A stretch of DNA of 64,000 nt from contig NZ_JARZHH010000034.1 in the NCBI RefSeq assembly GCF_029946515.1, positions 1 through 64,000 on the forward strand, given 5' to 3'. The notes under the pieces are model-generated. The model did no database searches. It saw nothing but the letters and a program-made list of their open reading frames with translations, and was not told the DNA's origin. Positions 1 through 8,395 of this stretch are shown one piece after another. The position numbers were made by a program, and so were the translations under genes. The stretch's first letter is position 1, and each line of letters begins with the position of its first letter. The DNA is from Polyangium sp. 6x1 (GTDB lineage: Bacteria; Myxococcota_A; Polyangia; Polyangiales; Polyangiaceae).

Positions 1-699
1 GGGGGCGCGGAGGTGAGCAGCAGCGCCGGCGCCAGCTCCGGCTCCGGCATGGGCGGCATGGGCGGCGCGGGGGGCGCGGGGGGCGCCGGGGGCGGGGGCG
101 GGGGCGGGGGCGGGGGCGGGGCCCCGCAGTGCACGATCGCCTTGCAGGACGATTTCGACGACGGGATGACAAATTCGGCGAAATGGTCGAACTACGCGGA
201 AGGCGCCGGCACGTCGATCGCCGAGTCCGGGGGCAACCTGGTCGCGACGATCGGGGCCGGGGCCGTCGGGTACGCGGTGCATTACTCGACCGAGGCGTAC
301 GACATTTCGAATTGCGCCGTGTTCGTCCAGGTGCTGGAGGTCCCGAACCCGACCCTCCAAGCTTTTGCATCGCTCCAGATCGGCACGGAGCTCGATAACG
401 CGATCGAGATCGTTTCCTACCAGGGGACGCTGTACTTCCACAAGATTCTCGCCGGCAGCTTCACCGATGTGGGGTTCCTCGATTACGATCCCCAAGAGCA
501 CGCGTTCTGGCGCATTCGCCAGCAGGACGGGACGACGTTCTGGGAGACGTCGCCCGACGCGCAGCAATGGACGGTGCAGGCGAGCGCGCCGAACCCGCTG
601 CCCCCCGGAGATCTGTACGTGGCCCTGGTCGGAGGAATCGACGAGGCGGCGCCAAACCCAGGCCGGGGGCGCTTCGACAATCTCAACATCCTGCCCTGA
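1..699 (+). CDS. Partial gene: Gly-rich linker plus LamG/DUF1349-like domain
   Basis: The frame is open to the left edge, so the 5' end is missing; a GTG at 13 is only an internal possibility. What remains is a Ser/Gly-rich linker (about 40 residues, with a run of 11 glycines) followed by about 190 residues with a DDFDDG motif and alternating beta-strand patterning like concanavalin-type (LamG/DUF1349) modules. This layout is typical of myxobacterial lipoproteins, in which a Gly/Ser/Ala linker follows the acylated Cys; the lipobox would lie upstream of the window. Probable role: surface-exposed, carbohydrate-binding or structural. The exact family is uncertain. Confidence 0.6.
   Translation, partial: GGAEVSSSAGASSGSGMGGMGGAGGAGGAGGGGGGGGGGGAPQCTIALQDDFDDGMTNSAKWSNYAEGAGTSIAESGGNLVATIGAGAVGYAVHYSTEAYDISNCAVFVQVLEVPNPTLQAFASLQIGTELDNAIEIVSYQGTLYFHKILAGSFTDVGFLDYDPQEHAFWRIRQQDGTTFWETSPDAQQWTVQASAPNPLPPGDLYVALVGGIDEAAPNPGRGRFDNLNILP
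88..121 (+). repeat. GGGGGC hexanucleotide run encoding polyglycine
   Basis: Five to six consecutive GGGGGC units lie inside the Gly-rich linker of the first gene. Runs of five guanines at six-base spacing could form G-quadruplexes, and the run could vary in length by slippage without changing frame, because the unit is six bases. Confidence 0.8.
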
Positions 700-720
700 C
701 GCGGGCAGGTTTTCTGCGCC

Positions 721-1632
721 TCACTGCGATTCGACGCTGATCACGTTGCCCCTCGCGTCCTCGGCCACGGCCCGGACGCGGAGCAATCCGCTCGTCACGG
801 TGCCGACGAGCCCCGTGAACGTGAAATCGATCTCGTAGGAGGGCATCGTGTTGTTGTATTTTTGCGGGCGCACGAGGATGCCCTCGTTGTTCGGGTCGTC
901 GATGACGACGTCGGATTCGCTCGACGTATAGGTGCGATTCCAGGCCTCGATGTCGTAGTCCCGCTGGGAGAGGGGCACGAGGTCCTCGAGGATCTTGCCC
1001 GCGTCGGCCTCGAACGTGGCGACGGAGACGCGGCGGAGATCGAGCTCGCCCGCGGGGATACGCACCGTGATCGTGACCTTCGGCTCGAGGGGATTCGTCA
1101 TGTCCACCTTGCCGATCTCCAGCGTGGGCGCGCCTTTGTCGGCGTAGGGCAGGACGTCGAGCGGGTGGACGCAGTCCGCCTTGTTGTCGCCGGGCTTGCG
1201 AATCTCGAAATGCAGGTGCGCGAAGCCATTCGAGGCCTTGCCGCTCTGCGCGATGACCTCGCCCGCGTCGACGCTGTCCCCGACGTCGACGTCGACCTCG
1301 GAGCAATGCACGTACGTGCTGAAGTAGCCGCCGTGATCGATCTTCACGAGCATTCCGCCGGCGCTCGTATTTTCCTGAATCTCGCTGACCCGGCCGGCGG
1401 CGATGGAGGAGATGTCCGTGCCCTCGGGGACGGCCATGTCGATGCCCCGATGAAAGTCGTAGACGTCGTCGTCCGTACGGACACGGGGGCCAAAGGTGGA
1501 TGAGAGCGGAAAATCACCGTCCGTCGCGCCGCTGATCGGCCAGACGACAGGTCCGTCAGCGCCGCAGCCGGCGAGGACGAGCGCGCTTGCAGAAACGAGG
1601 ATGGACGTACCCCGCAGCCATAAGAATTTCAT
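721..1632 (-). CDS. M23 family (LytM-like) metallopeptidase lipoprotein
   Basis: Residues 1-23 are a lipoprotein signal with Cys23 in an LAGC lipobox. The M23 core follows: His61-x3-Asp65 (HRGID), then HLH at 139-141 (HLHFE), the usual zinc and catalytic residues of lysostaphin/LytM endopeptidases, with a supporting YVH near 107-109. All ligands are present, so it is expected to be an active peptidoglycan endopeptidase anchored to a membrane and facing the periplasm. About 130 residues after the M23 domain form a beta-rich region of unknown function. No clear ribosome binding site precedes the ATG; the upstream bases are AT-rich. It is convergent with the partial gene before it. Confidence 0.85.
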   Translation of the reverse strand: MKFLWLRGTSILVSASALVLAGCGADGPVVWPISGATDGDFPLSSTFGPRVRTDDDVYDFHRGIDMAVPEGTDISSIAAGRVSEIQENTSAGGMLVKIDHGGYFSTYVHCSEVDVDVGDSVDAGEVIAQSGKASNGFAHLHFEIRKPGDNKADCVHPLDVLPYADKGAPTLEIGKVDMTNPLEPKVTITVRIPAGELDLRRVSVATFEADAGKILEDLVPLSQRDYDIEAWNRTYTSSESDVVIDDPNNEGILVRPQKYNNTMPSYEIDFTFTGLVGTVTSGLLRVRAVAEDARGNVISVESQ

Positions 1633-1694
1633 GATTGTATGATATCATTCGTCACCGGCTGCGGGAGGGAAATGCGCTTCCCAGGGCCGGCCGT

Positions 1695-3950
1695 TCAGGG
1701 CAACGCGACGCCCTGGGGCAGCTCTGCGCGAAAATTCGGCGCAAGCAGATCCCGCGCGAGCTGGACCTCGACGAGATCGAGGACCGGGCTATCCGCGACT
1801 TTGCGCAAACGCTCCTGCGCCGCCGGATCCCCCGACGCGCGGCGTGCCATGGCCGTGTAAAACTCCGCCTCGACTCGCTGCGCCGGGTTCTGCGCAGACG
1901 CAAAGAGGGCCTCGTCCGTCATGCGCCCGAGCGCCCACTGCGCGAGCTTGACGACCCACGCGTCACGATCGCCGTTCGTCGCGAGCGCACGCGTGGCCGT
2001 GTCGTCCGGCGCCGCCTTGAGCTCCCGTTCGAGGAGCAAGAGCCATAGGCCGCCGTAAATGCGCTCTTCCTGATCGACGTCGGCGTCGAGGCCCTGGCGG
2101 ACGGCCGCGCGCGCCGCGTCGAGGTCGCGACGCACGAGCGCGCGCGAGGTGACTTGCAGGATGGTGGCGCCGAGCGCAGGGCGATCGGTGGCCGCGACCG
2201 CGAGGGCCCGATCGGACGCGCGTCGCGTGGCCTTGGCGTCGCCGTACGCCTCGAGGACGCGGGCGAGCAAGCTCTCGGCCCGCGAGCGCGTCCCCACGTC
2301 GCCGCGCTGCTTCTGCGAGGCGAGCGCGGCCGAGAGCGCCTCGGCGAGCTCGGCCTTCGCCGGGCCTTCGGCCCCGAGGTCGCGCTGAATCTCGAACGCG
2401 AGCAGGTGCGCCTCGGCGAGGTCGGCGAGCGCGACGCGCGCGTCGGGCGCAGCGAACGCGCGGCGCAGGTTGTCGAGCGCGGCCGCGGAATCCTTGGCCT
2501 GACGATCGGCGCGCGCGACGCGCACCCACGCGGCGACCGAGGGATCGCCCTTCGCGGCGGCCACGAAGAGCGGGCGCGCCGCGGTGAGGTCGCCGCTGCG
2601 CACCTCGACGGAGGCCATGAGCAAGCGCAGGCGCGCCGGCGTGGGTTCGAGGGCGGCCTGCGCGATCTCCGGGCGATCGGCGGCCGCGAGGATCGGCGCC
2701 GCGGCGCGGAAGGTGCGGCGAACGGCGTCGACGTCGCCCGCGTCGGCGTCGGTGGCCATGGCCTCGTAGACGATGCGGTTCGCGGCCGCGACGAACCTCG
2801 CGCTCGGCTGCGCGCCGAGCGCGCCCGCGAGCACGGTCGGCGCGCCCTCGGACATGCCCATGCGAACGAGCTCCTCGGCGAGCAACGCCGCCATGCGGAA
2901 GTTCTTCGGGTCCTTGCGGTACGCTTCGAGCACGCTGCCCCAGACGCCCGCCTCGACGAGGCGCGGATCGAGCCGCTCTTCGCGTTCGTCCTCGTCCTCG
3001 CCCGTCGGCGCGCCCTCGCTCGCGAACGCCGCGGCGACCATCTCCCACGCCTGCGCGTCGCCGTCCTCGGAGGCGACCATGAGGCTTCTGCGAAGCGAAG
3101 GCTCGGTGATGAGCCGGACCTCGGAGCTCTCGATGCGCGATAACGCGCCCTGCGCGTCGCCGTGGCGGATGAAGATCGACGCGAGCATGACCGCGCCCGT
3201 CTCGATGGAGCGCGCGGCTTCCATGGCCTCGGCGCGCTCGGGTCGCTTGCCCGTCTGCCGGAAGATGCGGTTGATCTCGATGCCACGATTGACCCACGCC
3301 TCGATCGCGTTCGCCGCGGCGTCGAGCGTCTCGCCGGAGGGGTCGACCATCGCGCGCGCGGCCAGGTAACGCGCCTCGGCGCCGAGCCGCACGCCGGGGC
3401 TGCCCGCGTGCGTGTCGCCCATCCAGCGCTCGAGGTTCGAGAGGTGCTCGTCGAGCTCGGCGCGGCCGGGCGCTTCCTTGCCGAGCGCCGCGGCGCGCAT
3501 GCGCATGAGTGCGTGCACGCGGCCCTCGTCGCCGAGGTTCGAGAGGTAGCGGATCGCGCCGTCGAGCGCGCGCGCGCCGGCCGGATCGACCATCGCGCCT
3601 TGGCCTTCGCCGACGCGGACGAGGTAGAGCGCGCCCATCACGCTCGCGGTCCCTCGCTCGGGCTCGCCGAGCGCGAAGCGTCGCTCGGCGTGGGCGAGCT
3701 GGCGGCGCACGACGCCCGCGACGGTGCCGAGCCGCTCGGGCGTGCGTGAGCCGTCCGAGAGGACACGCGCGAGCGTCGCGGCGAAGTCCGCGTCCTGGAC
3801 GTCGGCGGGTTTGATCGGGCCCTCGACGACCTGCACGGGGGTCTTCGTGGGCTTCACCGAAGTCCCGCAGCCCGCGGCGCCGGCGGCGAGGAGCGAGGCG
3901 AGGATGGCTCGGGCGAACGCGCGCGCGCGGGGCGTAGATCTCGAAGGCAT
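1695..3950 (-). CDS. Large helical TPR-like lipoprotein
   Basis: The ATG at 3950 is chosen because it starts a lipoprotein signal (Arg-rich start, hydrophobic stretch, AAGC lipobox); an in-frame upstream ATG would put 12 extra residues before it. The remaining 720 or so residues are Ala/Glu/Arg-rich and helical, with repeating patterns resembling degenerate tetratricopeptide repeats. No catalytic motif was found. Such proteins usually act as protein-protein scaffolds in the envelope. It lies between the M23 peptidase and the PilZ gene on the same strand. Function unknown. Confidence 0.75.
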   Translation of the reverse strand: MPSRSTPRARAFARAILASLLAAGAAGCGTSVKPTKTPVQVVEGPIKPADVQDADFAATLARVLSDGSRTPERLGTVAGVVRRQLAHAERRFALGEPERGTASVMGALYLVRVGEGQGAMVDPAGARALDGAIRYLSNLGDEGRVHALMRMRAAALGKEAPGRAELDEHLSNLERWMGDTHAGSPGVRLGAEARYLAARAMVDPSGETLDAAANAIEAWVNRGIEINRIFRQTGKRPERAEAMEAARSIETGAVMLASIFIRHGDAQGALSRIESSEVRLITEPSLRRSLMVASEDGDAQAWEMVAAAFASEGAPTGEDEDEREERLDPRLVEAGVWGSVLEAYRKDPKNFRMAALLAEELVRMGMSEGAPTVLAGALGAQPSARFVAAANRIVYEAMATDADAGDVDAVRRTFRAAAPILAAADRPEIAQAALEPTPARLRLLMASVEVRSGDLTAARPLFVAAAKGDPSVAAWVRVARADRQAKDSAAALDNLRRAFAAPDARVALADLAEAHLLAFEIQRDLGAEGPAKAELAEALSAALASQKQRGDVGTRSRAESLLARVLEAYGDAKATRRASDRALAVAATDRPALGATILQVTSRALVRRDLDAARAAVRQGLDADVDQEERIYGGLWLLLLERELKAAPDDTATRALATNGDRDAWVVKLAQWALGRMTDEALFASAQNPAQRVEAEFYTAMARRASGDPAAQERLRKVADSPVLDLVEVQLARDLLAPNFRAELPQGVALP

Positions 3951-4055
3951 CTTCGCGGAGTGTACACGGCGGGCGCGAACCTGCACGAGGCGACGAGGGC
4001 CCCTCGCCGCAGAAGCAGGCTCGAAACCGGCGTAGACGAACCGAGCTCGGAGCGC

Positions 4056-4454
4056 TTACGTCTTCGTGTTCGGCTTGTGCCCGAGCAGCTTGCCGGCGAG
4101 CTCGTCGCCAAGCTCGTTCGCCATGAGCTTCTCGACGATCGACTCGGTCTCGCGCCGCTCGTTCTCGCCGTTGTACTGGAACTCGATGCCCATGCCGGCG
4201 GGCGAGTCGGGCGTGGCGTCGACGGGGCGCACGATCCACTTGACCCGCCCGCGGAGGCGCAGGGGCTCGGCCAGGTTCTTGATGCTGAGCGCGAAGACGA
4301 ACTCGGTGTTCACGTCGAGGGGCCGATCCGTGCGGATGAACGTGCCGCCCTTCGAGATGTTGCGCGTGTAGTCGGCGAAGAACGTGTTGAGGCGCTTGTA
4401 CTCGACGTTCAGCTCGATGGCCGCGCGGCCTCCGGTGGTTCGCCGGTCGCTCAC
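4056..4454 (-). CDS. PilZ domain protein (TIGR02266-like)
   Basis: 132 residues forming a single PilZ-like beta-barrel. The motif NISKGG at 32-37 matches the conserved N/D-x-S-x-x-G signature of c-di-GMP receptors. The arginine motif at the N terminus is present only loosely (RRTTGGR, not the canonical RxxxR), so ligand binding is not certain. This short form matches the paralogous PilZ family expanded in Myxococcus. It is divergent from the acyl-CoA synthetase, with only 42 bases between start codons. It could regulate motility or polysaccharide output in response to c-di-GMP. Confidence 0.8.
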   Translation of the reverse strand: MSDRRTTGGRAAIELNVEYKRLNTFFADYTRNISKGGTFIRTDRPLDVNTEFVFALSIKNLAEPLRLRGRVKWIVRPVDATPDSPAGMGIEFQYNGENERRETESIVEKLMANELGDELAGKLLGHKPNTKT

Positions 4455-4496
4455 GGGAGTAACCTATCCCCAACGTCGCGAGACTACAATCCGGGC

Positions 4497-6200
4497 ATGC
4501 ACTGGAAGGAGAGGCTCTCCTCGCTCAAGCGGGCCGCCGAGGACGTGGTGTTCGGGGCGCGGACCGTAGGCCGCGTCGCGATCCAGACCAAGATGCCGAG
4601 CCACGTCCACTGGGCCGGGCTCGAAGCCGCCGCGCGCGAGCTCGTGCGGACCCGCAAGGCCGCGCCGCCGCTGCTCTTTCACTTCATGGCGCACAACGAT
4701 CCCCACACCGTGGGCCTCGTCGGGCTCCACGCGCTGCCGAGCGGCAGGCTCGTCGAGGAGCGCGCGTACTCGTTCGCCGAGATGAACGAGCGGCTGGAGA
4801 GGATCGCCGCGGGGCTCGCCGAGCGAGGCGTTCGGCCGGGCGATCGGATCGCGCTGATGGTCAAGAACCGGCCGGAGTTCGTGCTGCTGCAGATCGCCGC
4901 CGGGAAGCTCGGGTGTGGCGCGGTGAGCTGTTCGTACCGGTCGACGCCGAACGAGCTCGAGTACGTGGCGACGCACTCGGGCGCGCGCGCGTTGTTCTTC
5001 GACGTGGACGTCGCCGACGCGGTGCGCGAGGTGGCGCCGAGGCTCACGCAGATCGGCGCGGAGCGGTGTTTTTCGGTGGGCGGCGCGGCCGAGCCGTTCC
5101 CGACGCTCGAAGCGCTGGTCGCGTCGGCGAAGGGGCCGCCGCCGAGGCCCGGAGACGAGCCCGCGGTGGTGATGTACACGTCGGGCACGACGGGCAAACC
5201 GAAGGGCGCCGTGCGGCAGTTCGCGAAGGGCGCGACGAGCGCGGCGCTCGCGTTCATCGGGGAGACGCCGATGCAGGTGGGCGAGGTGCACCTCGCGGTG
5301 TGCCCGCTCTATCACGCGACGGCGTTCGGGTTCCTCACGATGTCGTACCTCGTCGGCAGCACGGTGATCGTGCTGCGCGACTTCCGGCCCGAGTCGTTCC
5401 TCGAAGCGATCGAGCGCTACCGCGTGACCACGACGGCCGTGGTGCCGACGATGCTGCATCGGATCGTGGAGCTCGGGGAGGAGAGGATCCGGCGCTACGA
5501 CACGTCGTCGCTGAAGGCGATCTTCACGGGCGGCGCGGCGATCTCGGTCCCGCTCGCGAACGAGGTGCTCAGGATCTTTGGGGACAAACTGTTCAACTTC
5601 TACGGCGCGACGGAGACGGGCGTGGTGACGCTCGCGAAGCCGGCGGATCTGCGCGCGGCGCCGGGCACGATCGGACGCGTGATCCCGGGCGCGGAGGTGC
5701 GGCTCTACGACGAGAGAGGGCGCATCTGCGGCCCCGGCGAGGTGGGCGAGCTCTACGCGCGGAGCGGGCAGCTCTTCGCGGGTTATCACGCCGACGACGC
5801 GGGCACGCGCGACGCGATGCGCGACGGGTTCTTCTCGGTCGGCGACCTCGCGCGCAGGGACGAGCGCGGCTACTTCTTCCTCGAAGGCCGCAAGCGCGAC
5901 ATGATCATCTCGGGCGGCGTGAACGTGTATCCGGCCGAGGTGGAGGGCGTGCTGCACGATCATCCAGCGGTCGCGGAGGTCGCGATCGTGGGCGTCCCGG
6001 ACGAAGCGTGGGGCGAGCGGGTGCGCGCGTTCGTGGTGCTCAGGGCGGGCGCGAGCGTCGCGCCGAAGGAGCTCGAAGCGTTCGCGCGCGCTCGGCTGTC
6101 GGGCGCGAAGGTGCCGCGCGAGTTCGTGTTCGTTCCGTCCTTGCCGCGCAACCCGACAGGCAAGGTGCTGAAGCGCGAGCTGCGCGCCATGGCCCTGTGA
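4497..6200 (+). CDS. Acyl-CoA synthetase (AMP-binding family)
   Basis: 567 residues from the ATG at 4497. ANL-family signatures are in order: the phosphate-binding loop YTSGTTGKPKG near 226-236, the A5 motif GATETG near 369, the hinge region SVGDLARRDERGYFFLEGRKRD, and the C-terminal PTGK whose Lys (about 556) catalyses adenylation. It should activate a carboxylic acid, probably a fatty acid, to its AMP ester and then the CoA thioester. The substrate cannot be told from sequence. It is followed after 31 bases by the ATP-grasp gene on the same strand, so the two may be cotranscribed. Confidence 0.88.
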   Translation: MHWKERLSSLKRAAEDVVFGARTVGRVAIQTKMPSHVHWAGLEAAARELVRTRKAAPPLLFHFMAHNDPHTVGLVGLHALPSGRLVEERAYSFAEMNERLERIAAGLAERGVRPGDRIALMVKNRPEFVLLQIAAGKLGCGAVSCSYRSTPNELEYVATHSGARALFFDVDVADAVREVAPRLTQIGAERCFSVGGAAEPFPTLEALVASAKGPPPRPGDEPAVVMYTSGTTGKPKGAVRQFAKGATSAALAFIGETPMQVGEVHLAVCPLYHATAFGFLTMSYLVGSTVIVLRDFRPESFLEAIERYRVTTTAVVPTMLHRIVELGEERIRRYDTSSLKAIFTGGAAISVPLANEVLRIFGDKLFNFYGATETGVVTLAKPADLRAAPGTIGRVIPGAEVRLYDERGRICGPGEVGELYARSGQLFAGYHADDAGTRDAMRDGFFSVGDLARRDERGYFFLEGRKRDMIISGGVNVYPAEVEGVLHDHPAVAEVAIVGVPDEAWGERVRAFVVLRAGASVAPKELEAFARARLSGAKVPREFVFVPSLPRNPTGKVLKRELRAMAL

Positions 6201-6231
6201 CGAGCGCGGAGGATTGGTGTAGGACGGCTCC

Positions 6232-7167
6232 ATGGTCCTCCGCGTTGGCTTGCTCGTCGGACGTGAGCGCTCGTTTCCCGATGCCCTGATCGCCGAGGTC
6301 GCGCGGCGCGACGCAGGCGTCGTGGCGAGTTACGCCGAGCTCGACATCACCTCGATCGATCGGCCGCCGCCGTACGACGTGCTCGTCGATCGCATCTCGC
6401 ACGAGGTGACGTGTTACCAGCCCGTGCTGAAGCTCGCGGTGCTGAACGGCACGCGCGTGGTGAACAACCCGTTCTGGCGGATCGCCGACGACAAACTCTT
6501 CGGGACGGCGCTCGCCGCGCGGCTCGGCGTGCGCGTGCCGAGGACCGTGGTCCTGCCGTCGAAGTCGTACGGCGAGGGTGTGTCGAGCCAGACGCTCTGC
6601 AACCTGCGCTTCCCGCTCGACTGGGAAGGCGCGGCGCGCGAGCTCGGCTTTCCGATGTTCATCAAGCCGCACTGGGGCGGAGGCTTCCGTGACGTCTACC
6701 GCGTGAGCTCGCTCGAGGAGCTCTGGCAGGCCTACGATCGGACGGGGACGCTCACGATGATCGCGCAGGAGGCGATCCCGTGGTCGCAGTACGTGCGGTG
6801 CATCGTGATCGGCAAGGAGCACGTGCGGCCCGCGCTCTGGGATCCGCGGCTCGGTCACTTCGACAGGTACGTGCGCGCGAGCGAGACGATGCCCGCGCTC
6901 GAACCCGCGCTGCTCGCGCGGTGCGTGGAGGACGCTCGCTCGCTCTGTCGCGCGCTCGGCTACGACATGAACACGGTCGAGCTCGCGATCCGCGACGGCG
7001 TGCCGTACGCGATCGACTTCATGAACTCGGCGCCCGACTTCGACATCACGTCGCTCGGGCCCGAGCACTTTCCGTGGGTGGTGGAGAAGATGGCCGACCT
7101 CGTGATCCGGCTGGCCCAGGAGGGGCCGCCGAAGCCGGCGATGAGCTTCAAGGACGTGATGCGCTGA
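6232..7167 (+). CDS. ATP-grasp fold ligase-like protein
   Basis: 311 residues. An N-terminal Rossmann-like lobe (LRVGLLVGRERSF) is followed by an ATP-grasp core: a lysine in MFIKPHWGGG with a glycine-rich loop, AQEAIP, and a late IDFMNSAPDFD segment that supplies the metal-binding acidic residues. This is the RimK/D-Ala-D-Ala ligase-type arrangement, which joins a carboxylate to an amine or similar nucleophile with ATP. The specific substrate is unknown. It follows the acyl-CoA synthetase closely and abuts the convergent regulator gene with no spacer. Confidence 0.75.
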   Translation: MVLRVGLLVGRERSFPDALIAEVARRDAGVVASYAELDITSIDRPPPYDVLVDRISHEVTCYQPVLKLAVLNGTRVVNNPFWRIADDKLFGTALAARLGVRVPRTVVLPSKSYGEGVSSQTLCNLRFPLDWEGAARELGFPMFIKPHWGGGFRDVYRVSSLEELWQAYDRTGTLTMIAQEAIPWSQYVRCIVIGKEHVRPALWDPRLGHFDRYVRASETMPALEPALLARCVEDARSLCRALGYDMNTVELAIRDGVPYAIDFMNSAPDFDITSLGPEHFPWVVEKMADLVIRLAQEGPPKPAMSFKDVMR

Positions 7168-8175
7168 TCACTCGGCGTCGGCGAGCGCCTCGTGCGCGTC
7201 GGCCTTCGTGGAGATCGGCCTGCGGGCGCTCGGCGGCGGCGCGAGGCGCTTGCGCTTGATCATCTCGACGAGCGTCGTGCGATTCAGGCCGAGCAGGCGC
7301 GAGGCGCGGTTCTTGTTCCAGCCCGTGCGCTCGAGCGCCTGGAGGATCATGCGCGTCTCGAACTCCTCGACCGCGGCGCGCAGATCGAGCCCCTGCACGG
7401 GCAGGGCGCCGAGCAGGAGCGGCGCGGCTTGCGCCTGCGCGCTGCGGATCTCCTCGGGCAGATCCGAGACGGTGACGTAAGGTCCTTCGGCAAACCCGAC
7501 CGCCTGCTCGATCGCGCGATCGAGGCCGCGCACATGATCGACGAACGCGTGCTCTTCGAGCCGCGCGATCGCCTCGGGGGAGATGCCGCGCAGATCGCTC
7601 CGGCGGGCGCGCGTCGTGTGGAGGTCGAAGAAGTGCTGGATGAGCAGGGGCCGGTCGTCGGCGCGCTCTTGCAGGGTCGGCAGATGGACCGTGGTCGCGG
7701 TGAAGAGCGCGCAGAGCGCGGCGTGACAGCTGGAAGGATCGAGCGGGCGCTCGGCGGTCGCGATGAGGCGCGTGTCGCCGCGGTTCGAGATCGCGGCGAG
7801 CTCTTCGGCGAGGCCTTCGGGGAGGCGATCGATCCCGACGACGACGAGCGTCCCGCCGCGGGCGCTCTCGGCGGCGGTGCGGAGCGCGGCGTCGTCGATG
7901 GGCGCGCCCTCGTCGGAGAGCACGACGAGCGGGCCCTGGGCCGCCGTTTCGTGGAGGACCCGGGCGAAGAAGCGCTTGCCGGTGCCGGGCTCGCCGACGA
8001 AGAGCATCGGCGCGCGGGACATCGTGAGGCCTCCGATCATGCGGACGACCTCCTCGATCGCGGCGCTCTGCCCGACGACGCGGGATCCCATGGAGACGAG
8101 CGCCTGGCGCACGGCGCGGGTCTGCGAAGAGGGCTGGGTTTCGTGGTTGTGCTGGTCCAGCGTGGCCGTCGACAT
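7168..8175 (-). CDS. Degenerate sigma-54-type AAA+ regulator with Fis HTH
   Basis: 335 residues. It has a Walker A motif GEPGTGK (61-67), sensor-like regions, and a C-terminal Fis-type helix-turn-helix at about 287-309 (NKNRASRLLGLNRTTL). Compared with NtrC, the segment between Walker A and GGTL is about 20 residues too short, so the GAFTGA loop that contacts sigma-54 is absent. The Walker B acidic pair after GGTL is replaced by Val-Gly (GGTLVVVGIDRLP). It may therefore bind DNA and perhaps nucleotide but not remodel sigma-54 holoenzyme. There is no receiver, GAF or FHA sensor domain. A GGGAG ribosome site supports the ATG, and a sigma-54 promoter lies just upstream. Confidence 0.8.
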   Translation of the reverse strand: MSTATLDQHNHETQPSSQTRAVRQALVSMGSRVVGQSAAIEEVVRMIGGLTMSRAPMLFVGEPGTGKRFFARVLHETAAQGPLVVLSDEGAPIDDAALRTAAESARGGTLVVVGIDRLPEGLAEELAAISNRGDTRLIATAERPLDPSSCHAALCALFTATTVHLPTLQERADDRPLLIQHFFDLHTTRARRSDLRGISPEAIARLEEHAFVDHVRGLDRAIEQAVGFAEGPYVTVSDLPEEIRSAQAQAAPLLLGALPVQGLDLRAAVEEFETRMILQALERTGWNKNRASRLLGLNRTTLVEMIKRKRLAPPPSARRPISTKADAHEALADAE

Positions 8176-8219
8176 GTCAGGAACTCCCCGATGCTGAAGT
8201 CAGGTCCGGAATGGACATC

Positions 8220-8235
8220 AGCAAGCGACATGCCA
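8220..8235 (-). promoter_or_regulatory. Sigma-54 (-24/-12) promoter candidate
   Basis: On the minus strand this reads TGGCATGTCGCTTGCT, matching the consensus TGGCACRNNNNTTGCW at every defined base except C to T at the sixth. Its GC (-12) end lies about 45 bases upstream of the ATG at 8175, which leaves a short leader with a GGGAG ribosome site. It would drive the degenerate AAA+ regulator gene. Confidence 0.7.
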
Positions 8236-8373
8236 GCCAAGGAATTGGCGAAGTTTCGCAGATTTACATCGGATGGGGGGGTCGTGGCAGACCCACGCTT
8301 GATTTTGTAAGCTACCGAAATGACGTGTGTGTCGATCCTATGACGTTCCGTCAGGAGGGTCGTGTGTGACCCA

Positions 8374-8395
8374 TGGGGGTCAGCCCCGACCCCCC
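8374..8395. terminator. G/C hairpin over the stop codon of the MYXO-CTERM gene
   Basis: GGGGGTC, a six-base loop and GACCCCC form a seven-pair stem that spans the TGA of the gene ending at 8380. A second small inverted repeat (GGGTC...GACCC) lies beside it at about 8357-8372. There is no T-run, so it is at best an RNA-end-stabilising or Rho-dependent element. Confidence 0.35.
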
